Shown: positions 1-8,268, counted from the first letter of the stretch. The stretch: DNA of 61,282 nucleotides from Mycolicibacter kumamotonensis (GCF_002086285.1 NZ_MVHU01000026.1:1-61282), one strand, 5' to 3'. Made by a program: numbers and translations. The notes: a model not told the origin generated them from the letters alone.

Positions 1-77
1 TCTGGACCAAAACCGCCGACCAAATCCTGACCAGCATCGGAAACTACTGCACCAAAATTAATGACTCAGGACACTAG
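1..77 (+). mobile_element. 3' end of an IS630-like transposase gene (partial)
   Basis: The frame opening at base 3 reads WTKTADQIL, then a short helix, then ends in INDSGH and a TAG at 75-77. A WTK/WTKxAxxIL segment followed by a Ser-Gly-His terminus resembles the C-terminal tail of IS630/Tc1-type DDE transposases seen in mycobacteria. Codons such as AAA, ATT and AAT make it less GC-rich than its neighbours, which fits mobile DNA. The rest of the gene lies left of the window, so intactness cannot be judged. Family assignment rests on a short tail and is tentative. Confidence 0.5.
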
Positions 78-95
78 CGCCCCGCACGGTCGGCG

Positions 96-701
96 TCACC
101 TGGCGTCGGTGTTCACCGGGCGGACCGCGGCCAGGGCCAGCGGCAACAGGTGTTGGCGGGCATAGCGTTCGGTGTCGGCGCGAGTCTTGAGCGGCTCACC
201 GACGCGCTGGGTGAGCACCAAGGAGTGGGTCAGGCGCACGAAGATCTCCGCGAGTCCCTCGGGGTCGTCGACGGTGACCCCGCCACGCCGGGCGGTGTCG
301 GCGATGTGCCCGGCGAGATAGCGGGTCGCCAGTTCCAATGCCGGCCCCGCGCCGGTGGTCAGCGCGGGCAGCACGGCTTCGGGGTCGGTTTCCAGGGTGC
401 GGCTCAGCATCGGGTGAGTGCAGACCCGCCAGTAGATTCCGGCGAAGCCGGCCACGAAGCGGTCTTCGTAGCCGTCCAGCGCCGCCACCTCCGCGTCGAC
501 GGCAGCGAAGATCGAATCGGCCACCCGGCTGAACACCGCGGCCAGCAGATCCTTCTTGGTCGGCCAGCGCCGGTACACGGTCATGTGCGACACGCCCGCT
601 CGGCGGGCGATCTCCTCGACGGAGGCCCGGCGTACACCGAAATCGAGGATCGCCTGCAGGGCAGCGTCCAGAATGCGCTCGCCGGTCCGGTCGACAGGCA
701 T
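96..701 (-). CDS. TetR/AcrR-family transcriptional regulator
   Basis: A 201-residue DNA-binding repressor. The N-terminal helix-turn-helix covers about residues 8-55 (ILDAAL, ASVEEIARRAGVSHMTVYRRW, then KKDLLAAVF), which is the standard TetR signature. The rest is a helical ligand-binding domain too variable to name a ligand. The ATG at 701 has the motif at the usual distance. It is divergent from the DUF2236 gene at 786 with 84 bp between the starts, and an inverted repeat (744-774) lies there. By family habit it probably represses itself and the neighbour. The ligand is unknown. Confidence 0.9.
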   Translation of the reverse strand: MPVDRTGERILDAALQAILDFGVRRASVEEIARRAGVSHMTVYRRWPTKKDLLAAVFSRVADSIFAAVDAEVAALDGYEDRFVAGFAGIYWRVCTHPMLSRTLETDPEAVLPALTTGAGPALELATRYLAGHIADTARRGGVTVDDPEGLAEIFVRLTHSLVLTQRVGEPLKTRADTERYARQHLLPLALAAVRPVNTDAR

Positions 702-743
702 GAGCCGATCTTTCCACAGTGACGCTTCCCCTCCCGGCGTGAT

Positions 744-774
744 GATGTTAGCGTTTTAATAACTCACTAACATC
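744..774. promoter_or_regulatory. Inverted repeat, candidate TetR operator
   Basis: GATGTTAG (744-751) and CTAACATC (767-774) are perfect 8-bp arms separated by 15 bp, between divergent tetR and DUF2236 genes. The right arm abuts the CTGGAGG ribosome-binding site of the GTG start at 786. Binding there would block the DUF2236 gene and possibly tetR. This is inferred from position only. Confidence 0.5.
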
Positions 775-785
775 TGGAGGTTGTC

Positions 786-1889
786 GTGACGGAATTGCTG
801 TCCCCCGCCGATCGACCGATGCCCGCGGCCGAAACGACCGGTCCGACAGACGATGACGGTCTTTCCCTGCTGCGCGGTGAGGGGCTGCGTCCCCGGGTCA
901 TGGCGGATTTCCGCAAGCATCTGGGCAGCGTGTTGAACGGGGTGTTCGGCGGGGTCCTTTTCGACGAGGTGGCGATGCTGCCGATCGCGGCCTCCGTGGA
1001 TCGCACCGGCCGATTCCGCGACAACTTCACCGACCGCGGCCTGCGCAGCGCCTTCAGCGGGCAGGCGATACTCGCCGGCGCCGAGCAGCGCAAAAAGCAC
1101 GCCCAATGGCTGATCGACCAGCACCGCAGCGTGCGCGGCACGGGAGTCGGTGAGTACGACGGCGTCCGCTACAGCGCGCTTGACCCCGACCTGTGGCTAT
1201 GGATCATCGCCAGCGCGCTGCACGCGATCATCGTGTCGTATCCGGTGTGCAGCGGAACCACGTTGCGGCCCGCGGAGGTTGAGGCCGGCTATCAATACCT
1301 TCGCCACCTGTTCGGCGACCTGGAACTGCCCAGCAAGCGCGGCCGGCTGCCGGAGACCTTCGAGGCGTTCAACACCTACTACGAGGACACCGTTGCAACG
1401 GGCTTGGCCGCCAACGGTTTTCTCCGCGACCAGTTCACCACGCTGACCCGGCTGCCGCTGCCCACCCTGCTGCTGCCGCGGTGGCTCCGCCCCGTGCTCA
1501 CCCCGCCGTGGCTGGTGGTGCGGCCGCTGCTGGGGCACGTCGTTCAGGTCTGCTCCGCCAAGACCATGCACCCGGATGTGCTGGCGCTGATCGGATTCGA
1601 ACTCAAGCGTCGCCACCACTGGGAATTCGCCGTCTACTCGCGGCTGCTTCAGCTGGCCTGGCACCTGCTTCCCGACCGGCTGCTGCTCGAACCCATCCAC
1701 TACAACCGGATACGTCTGGACGCGCTGCGGGAACGCCTCGATGGCACCGCTCGCGCCCAGGCCCGCTACGACCGCGCGGCCAAACGCCTGCAGCAGCAGA
1801 ACTCCTGGCTCGCCGGCTTCTACGAGCGCTACGGACTCGACACGTTTTCGGTCCCCGAGCACCGCGTTGGTGCATGCCCGTTCGGGTGA
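786..1889 (+). CDS. DUF2236 (MpaB/latex-clearing-protein-like) oxygenase family protein
   Basis: A 367-residue member of the DUF2236 superfamily, which includes the fungal oxygenase MpaB and the rubber oxygenase Lcp. These bind a b-type heme through conserved His and Arg residues. Visible family marks are DQHRSVRG (about 111-118), DPDLWLWI (about 133-140) and the long helical C-terminal half with HHWEFAVYSRLLQ. There is no signal peptide, so it is probably cytoplasmic or peripheral. The GTG start at 786 is preceded by GGAGG at 776-780. It is divergent from the TetR gene and convergent with rsmI. The substrate is unknown; hydrophobic lipids or steroids are plausible. A second such pair is at 35.3-36.9 kb. 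Confidence 0.8.
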   Translation: MTELLSPADRPMPAAETTGPTDDDGLSLLRGEGLRPRVMADFRKHLGSVLNGVFGGVLFDEVAMLPIAASVDRTGRFRDNFTDRGLRSAFSGQAILAGAEQRKKHAQWLIDQHRSVRGTGVGEYDGVRYSALDPDLWLWIIASALHAIIVSYPVCSGTTLRPAEVEAGYQYLRHLFGDLELPSKRGRLPETFEAFNTYYEDTVATGLAANGFLRDQFTTLTRLPLPTLLLPRWLRPVLTPPWLVVRPLLGHVVQVCSAKTMHPDVLALIGFELKRRHHWEFAVYSRLLQLAWHLLPDRLLLEPIHYNRIRLDALRERLDGTARAQARYDRAAKRLQQQNSWLAGFYERYGLDTFSVPEHRVGACPFG

Positions 1890-1920
1890 GCCGGCGCGAA
1901 GCCTCAGACCCTGAGCGGTG

Positions 1921-2757
1921 TCACTGCCGGGAGCGCAGCACGGCGTCATAAAGCTCGCGCCGCGACACCGCACCGGGCAGGTTCGCGATCGCCTGTGCGC
2001 AAGCGTCTTTGACCCGCATGCCCTCGCCGGTCAGCCGGTCGACCTCGGCCACCAACGCCGGCAGGTCGGCGCGCGGGGCCGCCCCGGCCAGCACCACGGT
2101 GATCTCCCCCAGCACGCCCTCGGCAGCCCAGCCGGCCAGCTCGGCCAGGGTGCCGCGCAGCACCTCCTCGTGGGTCTTGGTCAGCTCCCGGCACACCACG
2201 GCCCGCCGGTCCGCGCCGAGCTCGTCAACCGCGTCACGCAGGCACTCGGCCAGCCGCCGCGGCGATTCGAAGAACACGCACGTGCGCCGTTCCTCGGCCA
2301 ACGTCGCCAGCCAGGCCCGGCGCGCCGTGGCCTTGCGCGGCGCGAAACCCTCGAAACAGAACCTGTCCGAGGCCAGCCCCGAGACCGCCAGCGCGGTCGT
2401 GACCGCCGATGGGCCCGGCAGGCAGCTCACCGGCAGGCCCGCCTCGGCGCAGGCCACCACCAGGCGGTAACCCGGGTCGCTGATCAGCGGCATCCCGGCG
2501 TCACTGACCACCAGCACGGTGGCACCGGCCTCGATGTCGGCCACCAGCGCGGGCACCCGGGCCGCCTCGTTGGCGTCGAACAGGCTGACCACCTTGCCGG
2601 TGATCTGCACCTCAAGCGCCTTGGCCAGCGTCCGCACCCGGCGGGTGTCCTCGGCGGCCACCACGTCGGCGGTGCCCAGCGCCGCGGCCAGCCGAGGCGA
2701 CGCGTCGGCGGGCTGCCCCAGCGGGGTGGCCCCCAGCAGCAATCGACCCTCGGCCAT
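1921..2757 (-). CDS. rsmI: 16S rRNA (cytidine1402-2'-O)-methyltransferase
   Basis: A 278-residue tetrapyrrole-methylase-fold enzyme that uses S-adenosylmethionine to methylate the 2'-OH of C1402 in the ribosomal decoding centre. The family signature is clear: GATPLGQPADAS at the N terminus (usual GTPIGN-type loop), VAAEDTRRVRTLAKAL, SDAGMPLISDPGYRLV, PGPSAVTTALAVSGL, and CFEGFAPRK with a later FFESPRRL. The frame stays open far upstream, but only the ATG at 2757 places the first beta strand correctly and avoids overlapping pmt. It is divergent from pmt across 24 bp, the same gene pair as Rv1003/Rv1002c in M. tuberculosis. Confidence 0.93.
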   Translation of the reverse strand: MAEGRLLLGATPLGQPADASPRLAAALGTADVVAAEDTRRVRTLAKALEVQITGKVVSLFDANEAARVPALVADIEAGATVLVVSDAGMPLISDPGYRLVVACAEAGLPVSCLPGPSAVTTALAVSGLASDRFCFEGFAPRKATARRAWLATLAEERRTCVFFESPRRLAECLRDAVDELGADRRAVVCRELTKTHEEVLRGTLAELAGWAAEGVLGEITVVLAGAAPRADLPALVAEVDRLTGEGMRVKDACAQAIANLPGAVSRRELYDAVLRSRQ

Positions 2758-2781
2758 GGCGCACAGCCTACGATCGACCAG
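2758..2781. promoter_or_regulatory. 24-bp bidirectional leaderless promoter between rsmI and pmt
   Basis: On the plus strand TACGAT (2769-2774) lies 7 nt before the pmt ATG. On the minus strand TAGGCT (2770-2765) lies 7 nt before the rsmI ATG. Both fit the mycobacterial TANNNT -10 hexamer, and at 7-nt spacing each would start transcription on the A of its ATG. The two hexamers share the self-complementary TA at 2769-2770. No Shine-Dalgarno precedes either gene, as expected for leaderless mRNAs. Confidence 0.6.
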
Positions 2782-4341
2782 ATGAGCGCGCCGACCGCTA
2801 CCGTGCCCGCGGCCGTGCCGGAGCGCACCGCTCCCGTGATCAGCCCGGGACTGCTGGTGCCGGTGGCCGATTTCGGGCCGACCGACCGCGCCCGCGGCTG
2901 GGCGGTGACCGCGGCGGTCACGACGCTGGCGGCGGTGACCCGGTTCTCGAACCTGTACACACCGACCGACGCGGGCACGCCGATCTTCGACGAGAAGCAC
3001 TATGCGCCGCAGGCCTGGCAGATGCTGCACAACCACGGGGTGGAGGACAACCCCGGCTACGGCCTGGTGGTCCACCCTCCGGTCGGCAAGCAGCTGATCG
3101 CGATCGGCGAAGCCCTGTTCGGCTACAACGGGCTGGGCTGGCGGTTCACCAGCGCGCTGCTCGGCGTGCTCGCGATCGCGCTGCTGGTGCGGATCGTGCG
3201 CCGGATGACCCGCTCGACGCTGGCCGGCGGGATCGCCGGGCTGTTGCTGGTCGGCGACGGAGTCAGCTTCGTCGCCGCGCGCACCGCGCTGCTGGACGGC
3301 TTCCTGACCTTCTTCGTGGTGGCGGCGTTCGGGGCGCTGCTCGTCGACCGCGATCAGGTGCGGATGCGGATGCACACCGTGCTGACCGACGGCCGTTGCG
3401 GGACAACGCCGTGGGGCCCGCGGCTGGGGGTGCGCTGGTGGCGCTTCGGCGCCGGGGTGCTGCTCGGATTGGCGTGCGCCACCAAATGGTCCGGGCTGTA
3501 TTTCGTGGTGTTCTTCGCCGCCATGTCGCTGGCGTTCGACGTCGCCGCTCGCCGGCAGTACCGGGTGCGCCGACCGTGGCTGGGAACGCTGCGCCGTGAC
3601 GTCGTCCCCACCGGCTATGCCATGGCGCTCATCCCGTTCGGGGTGTACCTGGCGTCGTATGCGGCGTGGTTCGCCTCCGAGACCGGGGTGGATCGCCACG
3701 AGGAAGGTCAGTCGATCGGGCTGGAGAGCCGGTTCCCGGTGCCCGATGCGCTGCGCTCACTGTGGCACTACACCTATCAGGCCTATCACTTCCACTCCGG
3801 CCTGACGAACGCCGCCGGCAACCACCACCCGTGGGAGTCCAAGCCGTGGGCCTGGCCGATGTCGCTGCGCCCGGTGCTCTATGCGATCGACCAGCACGAC
3901 GTTCCCGGCTGCGGCGCCCAGTCCTGCGTCAAGGCGGTGATGCTGGTGGGCACGCCGGCGATGTGGTGGCTGGCCGTGCCGGTGCTGGGCTACGCGTTGT
4001 GGCGAACGGTGGTGCGCCATGACTGGCGCTACGCCGCAGCGCTGGTCGGTTACTGCGCGGGCTGGCTGCCGTGGTTCGCCGATATCGACCGGCAGATGTA
4101 TTTCTTCTACGCCGTGCCGATGGCGCCGTTCTTGGTCGTGCTGCTCGCGTTGATCTGCATCGACATCATCGATCACGGGCGCGACCGCGGCCAGGAGCGC
4201 CAGACCCTCGGGCTGCTCGCGGTGTGTTGTTACGTCGCGTTAGTGCTGACGAACTTCGCCTGGCTGTACCCGATCTTGACCGGGGTGCCCATCTCGCCGG
4301 CCACCTGGAACATGGAGATCTGGCTGCCCAGCTGGTCGTAG
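2782..4341 (+). CDS. pmt: Polyprenol-phosphate-mannose:protein O-mannosyltransferase
   Basis: A 519-residue integral membrane GT39-type mannosyltransferase that moves mannose from polyprenyl-phosphate-mannose to Ser/Thr of secreted proteins during Sec export. The hallmark acidic loop FDEKHYAPQAW follows the first membrane helix (about residues 73-83), and the DE pair is the catalytic motif of PMT enzymes. About ten hydrophobic helices follow, with large loops carrying conserved HPPVGK and HPWESKPW segments. The frame is open upstream, but the ATG at 2782 (MSAPTATV) is chosen because it is positioned exactly behind a leaderless promoter and clears rsmI. The homologue in M. tuberculosis is Rv1002c, about the same length. 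Confidence 0.95.
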   Translation: MSAPTATVPAAVPERTAPVISPGLLVPVADFGPTDRARGWAVTAAVTTLAAVTRFSNLYTPTDAGTPIFDEKHYAPQAWQMLHNHGVEDNPGYGLVVHPPVGKQLIAIGEALFGYNGLGWRFTSALLGVLAIALLVRIVRRMTRSTLAGGIAGLLLVGDGVSFVAARTALLDGFLTFFVVAAFGALLVDRDQVRMRMHTVLTDGRCGTTPWGPRLGVRWWRFGAGVLLGLACATKWSGLYFVVFFAAMSLAFDVAARRQYRVRRPWLGTLRRDVVPTGYAMALIPFGVYLASYAAWFASETGVDRHEEGQSIGLESRFPVPDALRSLWHYTYQAYHFHSGLTNAAGNHHPWESKPWAWPMSLRPVLYAIDQHDVPGCGAQSCVKAVMLVGTPAMWWLAVPVLGYALWRTVVRHDWRYAAALVGYCAGWLPWFADIDRQMYFFYAVPMAPFLVVLLALICIDIIDHGRDRGQERQTLGLLAVCCYVALVLTNFAWLYPILTGVPISPATWNMEIWLPSWS

Positions 4342-4353
4342 CGTATCGAACTG

Positions 4354-4971
4354 GTGTGCGATAAACTGCGAGCCGTGGCGATACCGGTACAGGAGTCGCT
4401 GTTCGACCTGAGCGAACGCCGACAGCTGGGCGACGGCGCCTGGCTCGACGTTCGTTCCAACTGGCTGACCGACGGCGCGGAGCTGGTCGGCGAGCTGCAG
4501 TCCGCCATCCCCTGGCGGGCGGAGCGCCGCCGAATGTATGACCGGGTACTGGATGTCCCCCGGCTGGTCAGCTTCCACGACCTGGCCGCCGGCGAGGCGC
4601 CCCATCCCGCTATCGCCCGGCTGCGCCGCCGGCTCAACGACATCTACGCCGGGGAACTCGGCGAGCCGTTCACCACGGTGGGGCTGTGCCTGTACCGCGA
4701 CGGCGGCGACAGCGTGGCCTGGCACGGCGATACCCTCGGCCGCGGCGCCAAGCACGACACCATGGTCGCGATCGTCAGTGTCGGCGCCACCCGCACGTTT
4801 GCGCTGCGCCCCCGCGGAGGCGGCGTCGCGCTGCGGTTGCCCCAGCGCCACGGCGACCTGCTGGTGATGGGCGGCTCGTGCCAGCGGACCTGGGAGCATT
4901 CCATCCCGAAGACGGCCACACCGACCGGCCCGCGGATCAGCATCCAGTTCCGCCCGCGCGGGGTGCGCTAG
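4354..4971 (+). CDS. AlkB-like Fe(II)/2-oxoglutarate dioxygenase
   Basis: A 205-residue member of the 2OG-Fe(II) oxygenase family related to AlkB, whose members repair alkylated bases oxidatively. The iron ligands are visible as WHGD (H-x-D, about residues 128-131) and WEHSIPK (distal His, about 181), followed by the 2-oxoglutarate-binding arginines in RISIQFRPR near the C terminus. The upstream nucleotide-recognition lid includes RRRMYD. It lies 12 bp after pmt in the same direction, so co-transcription is likely. A GTG at 4375 (VAIPVQESLF) is an alternative start. The equivalent M. tuberculosis gene is probably Rv1000c. Whether it acts on DNA, RNA or protein cannot be told from sequence. 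Confidence 0.85.
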   Translation: MCDKLRAVAIPVQESLFDLSERRQLGDGAWLDVRSNWLTDGAELVGELQSAIPWRAERRRMYDRVLDVPRLVSFHDLAAGEAPHPAIARLRRRLNDIYAGELGEPFTTVGLCLYRDGGDSVAWHGDTLGRGAKHDTMVAIVSVGATRTFALRPRGGGVALRLPQRHGDLLVMGGSCQRTWEHSIPKTATPTGPRISIQFRPRGVR

Positions 4972-4990
4972 TTCGCGCCGGTCCGCACCC

Positions 4991-5647
4991 CTAGCCGCGC
5001 ACCGCGGCGACCGCGGCCACCAGCAGGTCGCGGGCGCGCTCGGTGTCGACGGGGACGACGGGCTTGTCCGGCGCCACCAGCGGGTTGGCGGTGACAAGCA
5101 CCTGGTACGGACCGAAATACGCCGAGTAGTTGTAGAGCTCCCCGATGCGACTCGCGCCGCCGGCGACCGTCTCGACCACCCGGTGCACCCCCAGGGTCTG
5201 CACCCCGTCGATGTGCGGCGCCTCGACCGTTTCGACCAGGCCGCGCATCCGGTCCCCGGCGAAGCCGATCCGCCGGCAGGATCGTCCCGGCTCGGTGAAC
5301 GTGACCGGCTCGGAGGTCTCCAGGGCGATGGTGATGAAGCGGTTGCCGTTGCCTTCGGCGGCCACGGCGGCCATGTTGCCCTGCACGCCCTGCGGCAGCT
5401 GCTGGCTGACCGCGAACCTCGAGCAGTCGGCGGGTTCGAACTTCAGGCCCGAGGGCAATGTGTTGGCCGCCAGCAACTTTGGGTCAAGTCCGGTCTGCTC
5501 GATGCTCTTGACCTGAAATTCCGGACCGAACGAGGACTTGATCTCGGTCACCTTGCCGATGTCGGCAGTCACCTCACCGGGTTCCGAGCTGCAGGCGGCG
5601 AGCAATACGACACAGCCGATTGCCGGCACCGCGCGAAGGTTCACCAT
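4991..5647 (-). CDS. Putative secreted lipoprotein of unknown function
   Basis: A 218-residue protein beginning MVNLRAVPAIGCVVLLAACSS. The LLAAC lipobox puts the acylated Cys near residue 20, so it should be exported and anchored in the membrane. The mature part has two widely spaced cysteines (ADCSRF and GRSCRR) that could form a disulfide. No enzyme motif is visible. The frame is open to 5773, but that start would lie inside pat and bury the signal peptide, so the ATG at 5647 is preferred. It is downstream of pat on the same strand, as Rv0999 is next to Rv0998. It may belong to a mycobacterial DUF lipoprotein family such as DUF5642; this is unverified. Confidence 0.75.
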   Translation of the reverse strand: MVNLRAVPAIGCVVLLAACSSEPGEVTADIGKVTEIKSSFGPEFQVKSIEQTGLDPKLLAANTLPSGLKFEPADCSRFAVSQQLPQGVQGNMAAVAAEGNGNRFITIALETSEPVTFTEPGRSCRRIGFAGDRMRGLVETVEAPHIDGVQTLGVHRVVETVAGGASRIGELYNYSAYFGPYQVLVTANPLVAPDKPVVPVDTERARDLLVAAVAAVRG

Positions 5648-5690
5648 CGCAGACAATCTACCCAACAGCGACGGATATGCCTGGCCGCGG

Positions 5691-6698
5691 TCACCCCACC
5701 GCCTGGATCGCTTGGCGGCCAACCTCTTTGATCTGATCGGCGATATCCCTGCCGAATGGCAACTGCTTCTCACCGGGTACGTCGATAACGGTGGTGACGA
5801 TGCCCGGATCGTCGCGCTCCCAGTAAGCGCCCAGGCGATCCAGGATGCCGCGCATCGGCGCGTTCTCGGACAGCACCCGCGCGGTGAACTTCTCGATGCC
5901 CTCCAGCCGGGCGATCACCGCCAGCGCCCCCATCAGGTAGGTACCGATCCCCCGGCCCTGATAGCTGTCGCTGACGATGAACGCGATCTCGGCAACGGTC
6001 GGGTTCTCGGTATCCCGGACGAATCGCGCGTCGGCGACGAACGCGCCGTCCAGCTCGGTGACCACCCAGACGAAGTGATCGACGTAGTCGACTTCGAACA
6101 GGTAGTGCATGAGCGCCGGGTTCGGGGTGCGGGTGGACATGAAGCGGCGGTAGAGCGTCTCGCTGGAGACATGGGCCTGGGCAGTGCGCGCACTGTCGCC
6201 GGGCAACACCGGGCGCAGCAACAACGACGTGCCGTCACGGGCCGCGATCGGCACGGCCTCGATATAGGCGGCCAGCCGTTGGCGCGCGGTGCGCACCAGC
6301 CGGTCCATCACCCCCGGGATCTGCATCATCTCGTCGAAGGCGTGTGCGTCACCGATCCAGCCGGTCAACTGCGTCGAGGCGGTGACCGTCGCGGTCCGCC
6401 GGCCTTTGCGCAGCAGGGCGATCTCGCCGACCACCATCCCGGCCGAGACCTCGTTGACGACCACCGCACCGTCGTCTCCGAGGTGTGTGACCTGGGCAGA
6501 ACCCGAGGAGATCAGCAGGAATGACAGCGCCCGCTCGCCTTGTCGCATCAGGTCGGTACCGGCCTTGGCCTGCAGCGGCTGTAGAGTAGCGGCAAGCGGT
6601 CTCAGGTCGGCGTCGGTGCATCCGGCAAAGATCTCGATCGCCGCGAGTTCGGTGGTCGGCAGCGGCGCAGCCACCCGTTCTCGCCGCGATATCGCCAT
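5691..6698 (-). CDS. pat: cAMP-dependent protein lysine acetyltransferase Pat
   Basis: A 335-residue two-domain enzyme matching Mt-Pat (Rv0998, about 333 residues). The N-terminal cyclic-nucleotide-binding domain (about 15-140) has the phosphate-binding cassette GEIALLRKGRRTATV. A linker leads to a GNAT acetyltransferase domain (about 150-320) with the acetyl-CoA loop YQGRGIGTYLMG, preceded by AEIAFIV containing the likely catalytic Glu. Known Pat proteins acetylate lysines of acyl-CoA synthetases when cAMP rises. The start at 6698 (MAISRRER) has GGAG upstream, while the longer frame lacks family similarity. It is divergent from gdhA with 155 bp between starts. Confidence 0.93.
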   Translation of the reverse strand: MAISRRERVAAPLPTTELAAIEIFAGCTDADLRPLAATLQPLQAKAGTDLMRQGERALSFLLISSGSAQVTHLGDDGAVVVNEVSAGMVVGEIALLRKGRRTATVTASTQLTGWIGDAHAFDEMMQIPGVMDRLVRTARQRLAAYIEAVPIAARDGTSLLLRPVLPGDSARTAQAHVSSETLYRRFMSTRTPNPALMHYLFEVDYVDHFVWVVTELDGAFVADARFVRDTENPTVAEIAFIVSDSYQGRGIGTYLMGALAVIARLEGIEKFTARVLSENAPMRGILDRLGAYWERDDPGIVTTVIDVPGEKQLPFGRDIADQIKEVGRQAIQAVG

Positions 6699-6853
6699 GG
6701 ACTGCTCCGCCTTTGTTTGCCAATCAAGGCTAACGGGTGCACCGGGACCGGTAATGATTTTACAGCGACGTAACAGACCGGCTTCGGCATTCAGGACGAA
6801 GGCGGCTAGCCTGTGCCCGCTGACTGCGACACGCGAGGAAGAGATCACAAGAC

Positions 6854-8203
6854 ATGAGCGAATTGAATCCGAAGCTGCACGACATCTATGACGAGGTGCT
6901 GCGACGCAACCCTGGTGAGGCCGAGTTCCACCAGGCCGTCTTCGAGGTGCTCAGCAGCCTCGGACCGGTGGTGTCGAAGCACCCGCAGTACGTCGACAGC
7001 GCCGTCATCCGCCGGATGTGCGAACCGGAACGTCAGATCATCTTCCGCGTTCCCTGGCTCGACGACAACGGCAACGTGCAGATCAACCGGGGTTTCCGGG
7101 TGGAGTTCAACTCGGCTCTGGGCCCGTACAAGGGCGGCCTGCGGTTCCACCCGTCGGTCTACCTGGGGATCATCAAGTTCCTCGGCTTCGAGCAGATCTT
7201 CAAGAACTCGCTGACCGGCCTGCCGATCGGCGGCGGCAAGGGCGGGTCGGACTTCGACCCCAAGGGCCGCTCGGACAACGAGATCATGCGGTTCTGCCAG
7301 TCGTTCATGACCGAGCTCTACCGCCACCTGGGCGAGTACACCGACGTCCCGGCCGGTGACATCGGCGTCGGTGGCCGCGAAATCGGCTACCTGTTCGGCC
7401 AGTACAAGCGGATCACCAACCGCTACGAGTCCGGGGTGCTGACCGGCAAGGGCCTGACCTGGGGCGGTTCGCAGGTGCGCACCGAGGCGACCGGTTACGG
7501 TGCGGTGTTCTTCGCCGACGAGATCCTCAAGACCGCCAAAGACTCCTTCGAGGGCAAGCGGGCCGTGGTCTCGGGTTCGGGCAACGTGGCGATCTACGCC
7601 ATCGAGAAGATCCACCAGCTGGGCGGCACCGTGGTGGCCTGCTCGGACTCCAGCGGCTACATCGTCGACGAGAAGGGCATCGACCTGGAGCTGCTCAAGG
7701 AGATCAAGGAGGTCAAGCGCGAGCGCATCGAGGCCTACGCCACCACCCGTGGCGGCACGACGCAGTTCGTCAACGGCGGCTCCATCTGGGACGTGCCCTG
7801 CCAGATCGCGGTGCCTTCGGCCACCCAGAACGAGCTCGACGGCAGCCACGCCGCGACCCTGGCCCAGAACGGCTGCAAGATCGTCGCCGAGGGCGCCAAC
7901 ATGCCCTGCACCCCGGAGGCCGTCAAGCTGTTCACCGAGGCCGGTGTGACGGTGGCCCCGGGCAAGGCGGCCAACGCCGGTGGGGTGGCCACCAGCGCGC
8001 TGGAGATGCAGCAGAACGCCTCGCGGGATTCGTGGAGCTTCGAGTACACCGAGCAGCGCCTCGCCGCGATCATGCAGAGCATCCACCACCGCTGCCTGGT
8101 GACCGCCGATGAGTACGGCGCACCCGGCAACTACGTGGTCGGCGCCAACATCGCCGGCTTCATCCAGGTCGCCGACGCGATGACCGCGCTCGGCCTGATT
8201 TAA
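6854..8203 (+). CDS. gdhA: NADP-specific glutamate dehydrogenase (hexameric type)
   Basis: A 449-residue glutamate dehydrogenase that interconverts 2-oxoglutarate plus ammonia with glutamate. The N-terminal substrate domain has YKGGLRFHPSV, LTGLPIGGGKGG with the catalytic lysine, and PAGDIGVGGREIGYLFGQY. The Rossmann domain starts near residue 235 with VSGSGNVAIYA and contains PCTPEA and KAANAGGVATSALEM. Length and motifs match the roughly 450-residue bacterial class, not the large NAD enzyme M. tuberculosis uses. A GAGGAAGAG Shine-Dalgarno precedes the ATG. The neighbour pat is divergent. A long hairpin follows directly after the stop. Confidence 0.95.
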   Translation: MSELNPKLHDIYDEVLRRNPGEAEFHQAVFEVLSSLGPVVSKHPQYVDSAVIRRMCEPERQIIFRVPWLDDNGNVQINRGFRVEFNSALGPYKGGLRFHPSVYLGIIKFLGFEQIFKNSLTGLPIGGGKGGSDFDPKGRSDNEIMRFCQSFMTELYRHLGEYTDVPAGDIGVGGREIGYLFGQYKRITNRYESGVLTGKGLTWGGSQVRTEATGYGAVFFADEILKTAKDSFEGKRAVVSGSGNVAIYAIEKIHQLGGTVVACSDSSGYIVDEKGIDLELLKEIKEVKRERIEAYATTRGGTTQFVNGGSIWDVPCQIAVPSATQNELDGSHAATLAQNGCKIVAEGANMPCTPEAVKLFTEAGVTVAPGKAANAGGVATSALEMQQNASRDSWSFEYTEQRLAAIMQSIHHRCLVTADEYGAPGNYVVGANIAGFIQVADAMTALGLI

Positions 8204-8208
8204 CCCCT

Positions 8209-8268
8209 GTTGACTCTGCGGCTACCGGACGGTGCCCTCGCACTTTGCCCGGTAGCTGCAGAGTCAAC
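8209..8268. repeat. Long imperfect inverted repeat (20-bp arms), terminator or small mobile repeat
   Basis: GTTGACTCTGCGGCTACCGG (8209-8228) pairs with the complement of CCGGTAGCTGCAGAGTCAAC (8249-8268) with one mismatch in 20, around a 20-nt loop. It begins five bases after the gdhA stop codon. There is no U-run, and the stem is much longer than a usual mycobacterial terminator. It could act as a terminator, an mRNA-stabilising 3' hairpin or a miniature repeat. Confidence 0.75.

Noticed and set aside
1921..3699. One long minus-strand gene of 592 codons across rsmI and pmt
   Set aside because: Only the part to 2757 resembles a methyltransferase; the rest is antisense to the mannosyltransferase gene.
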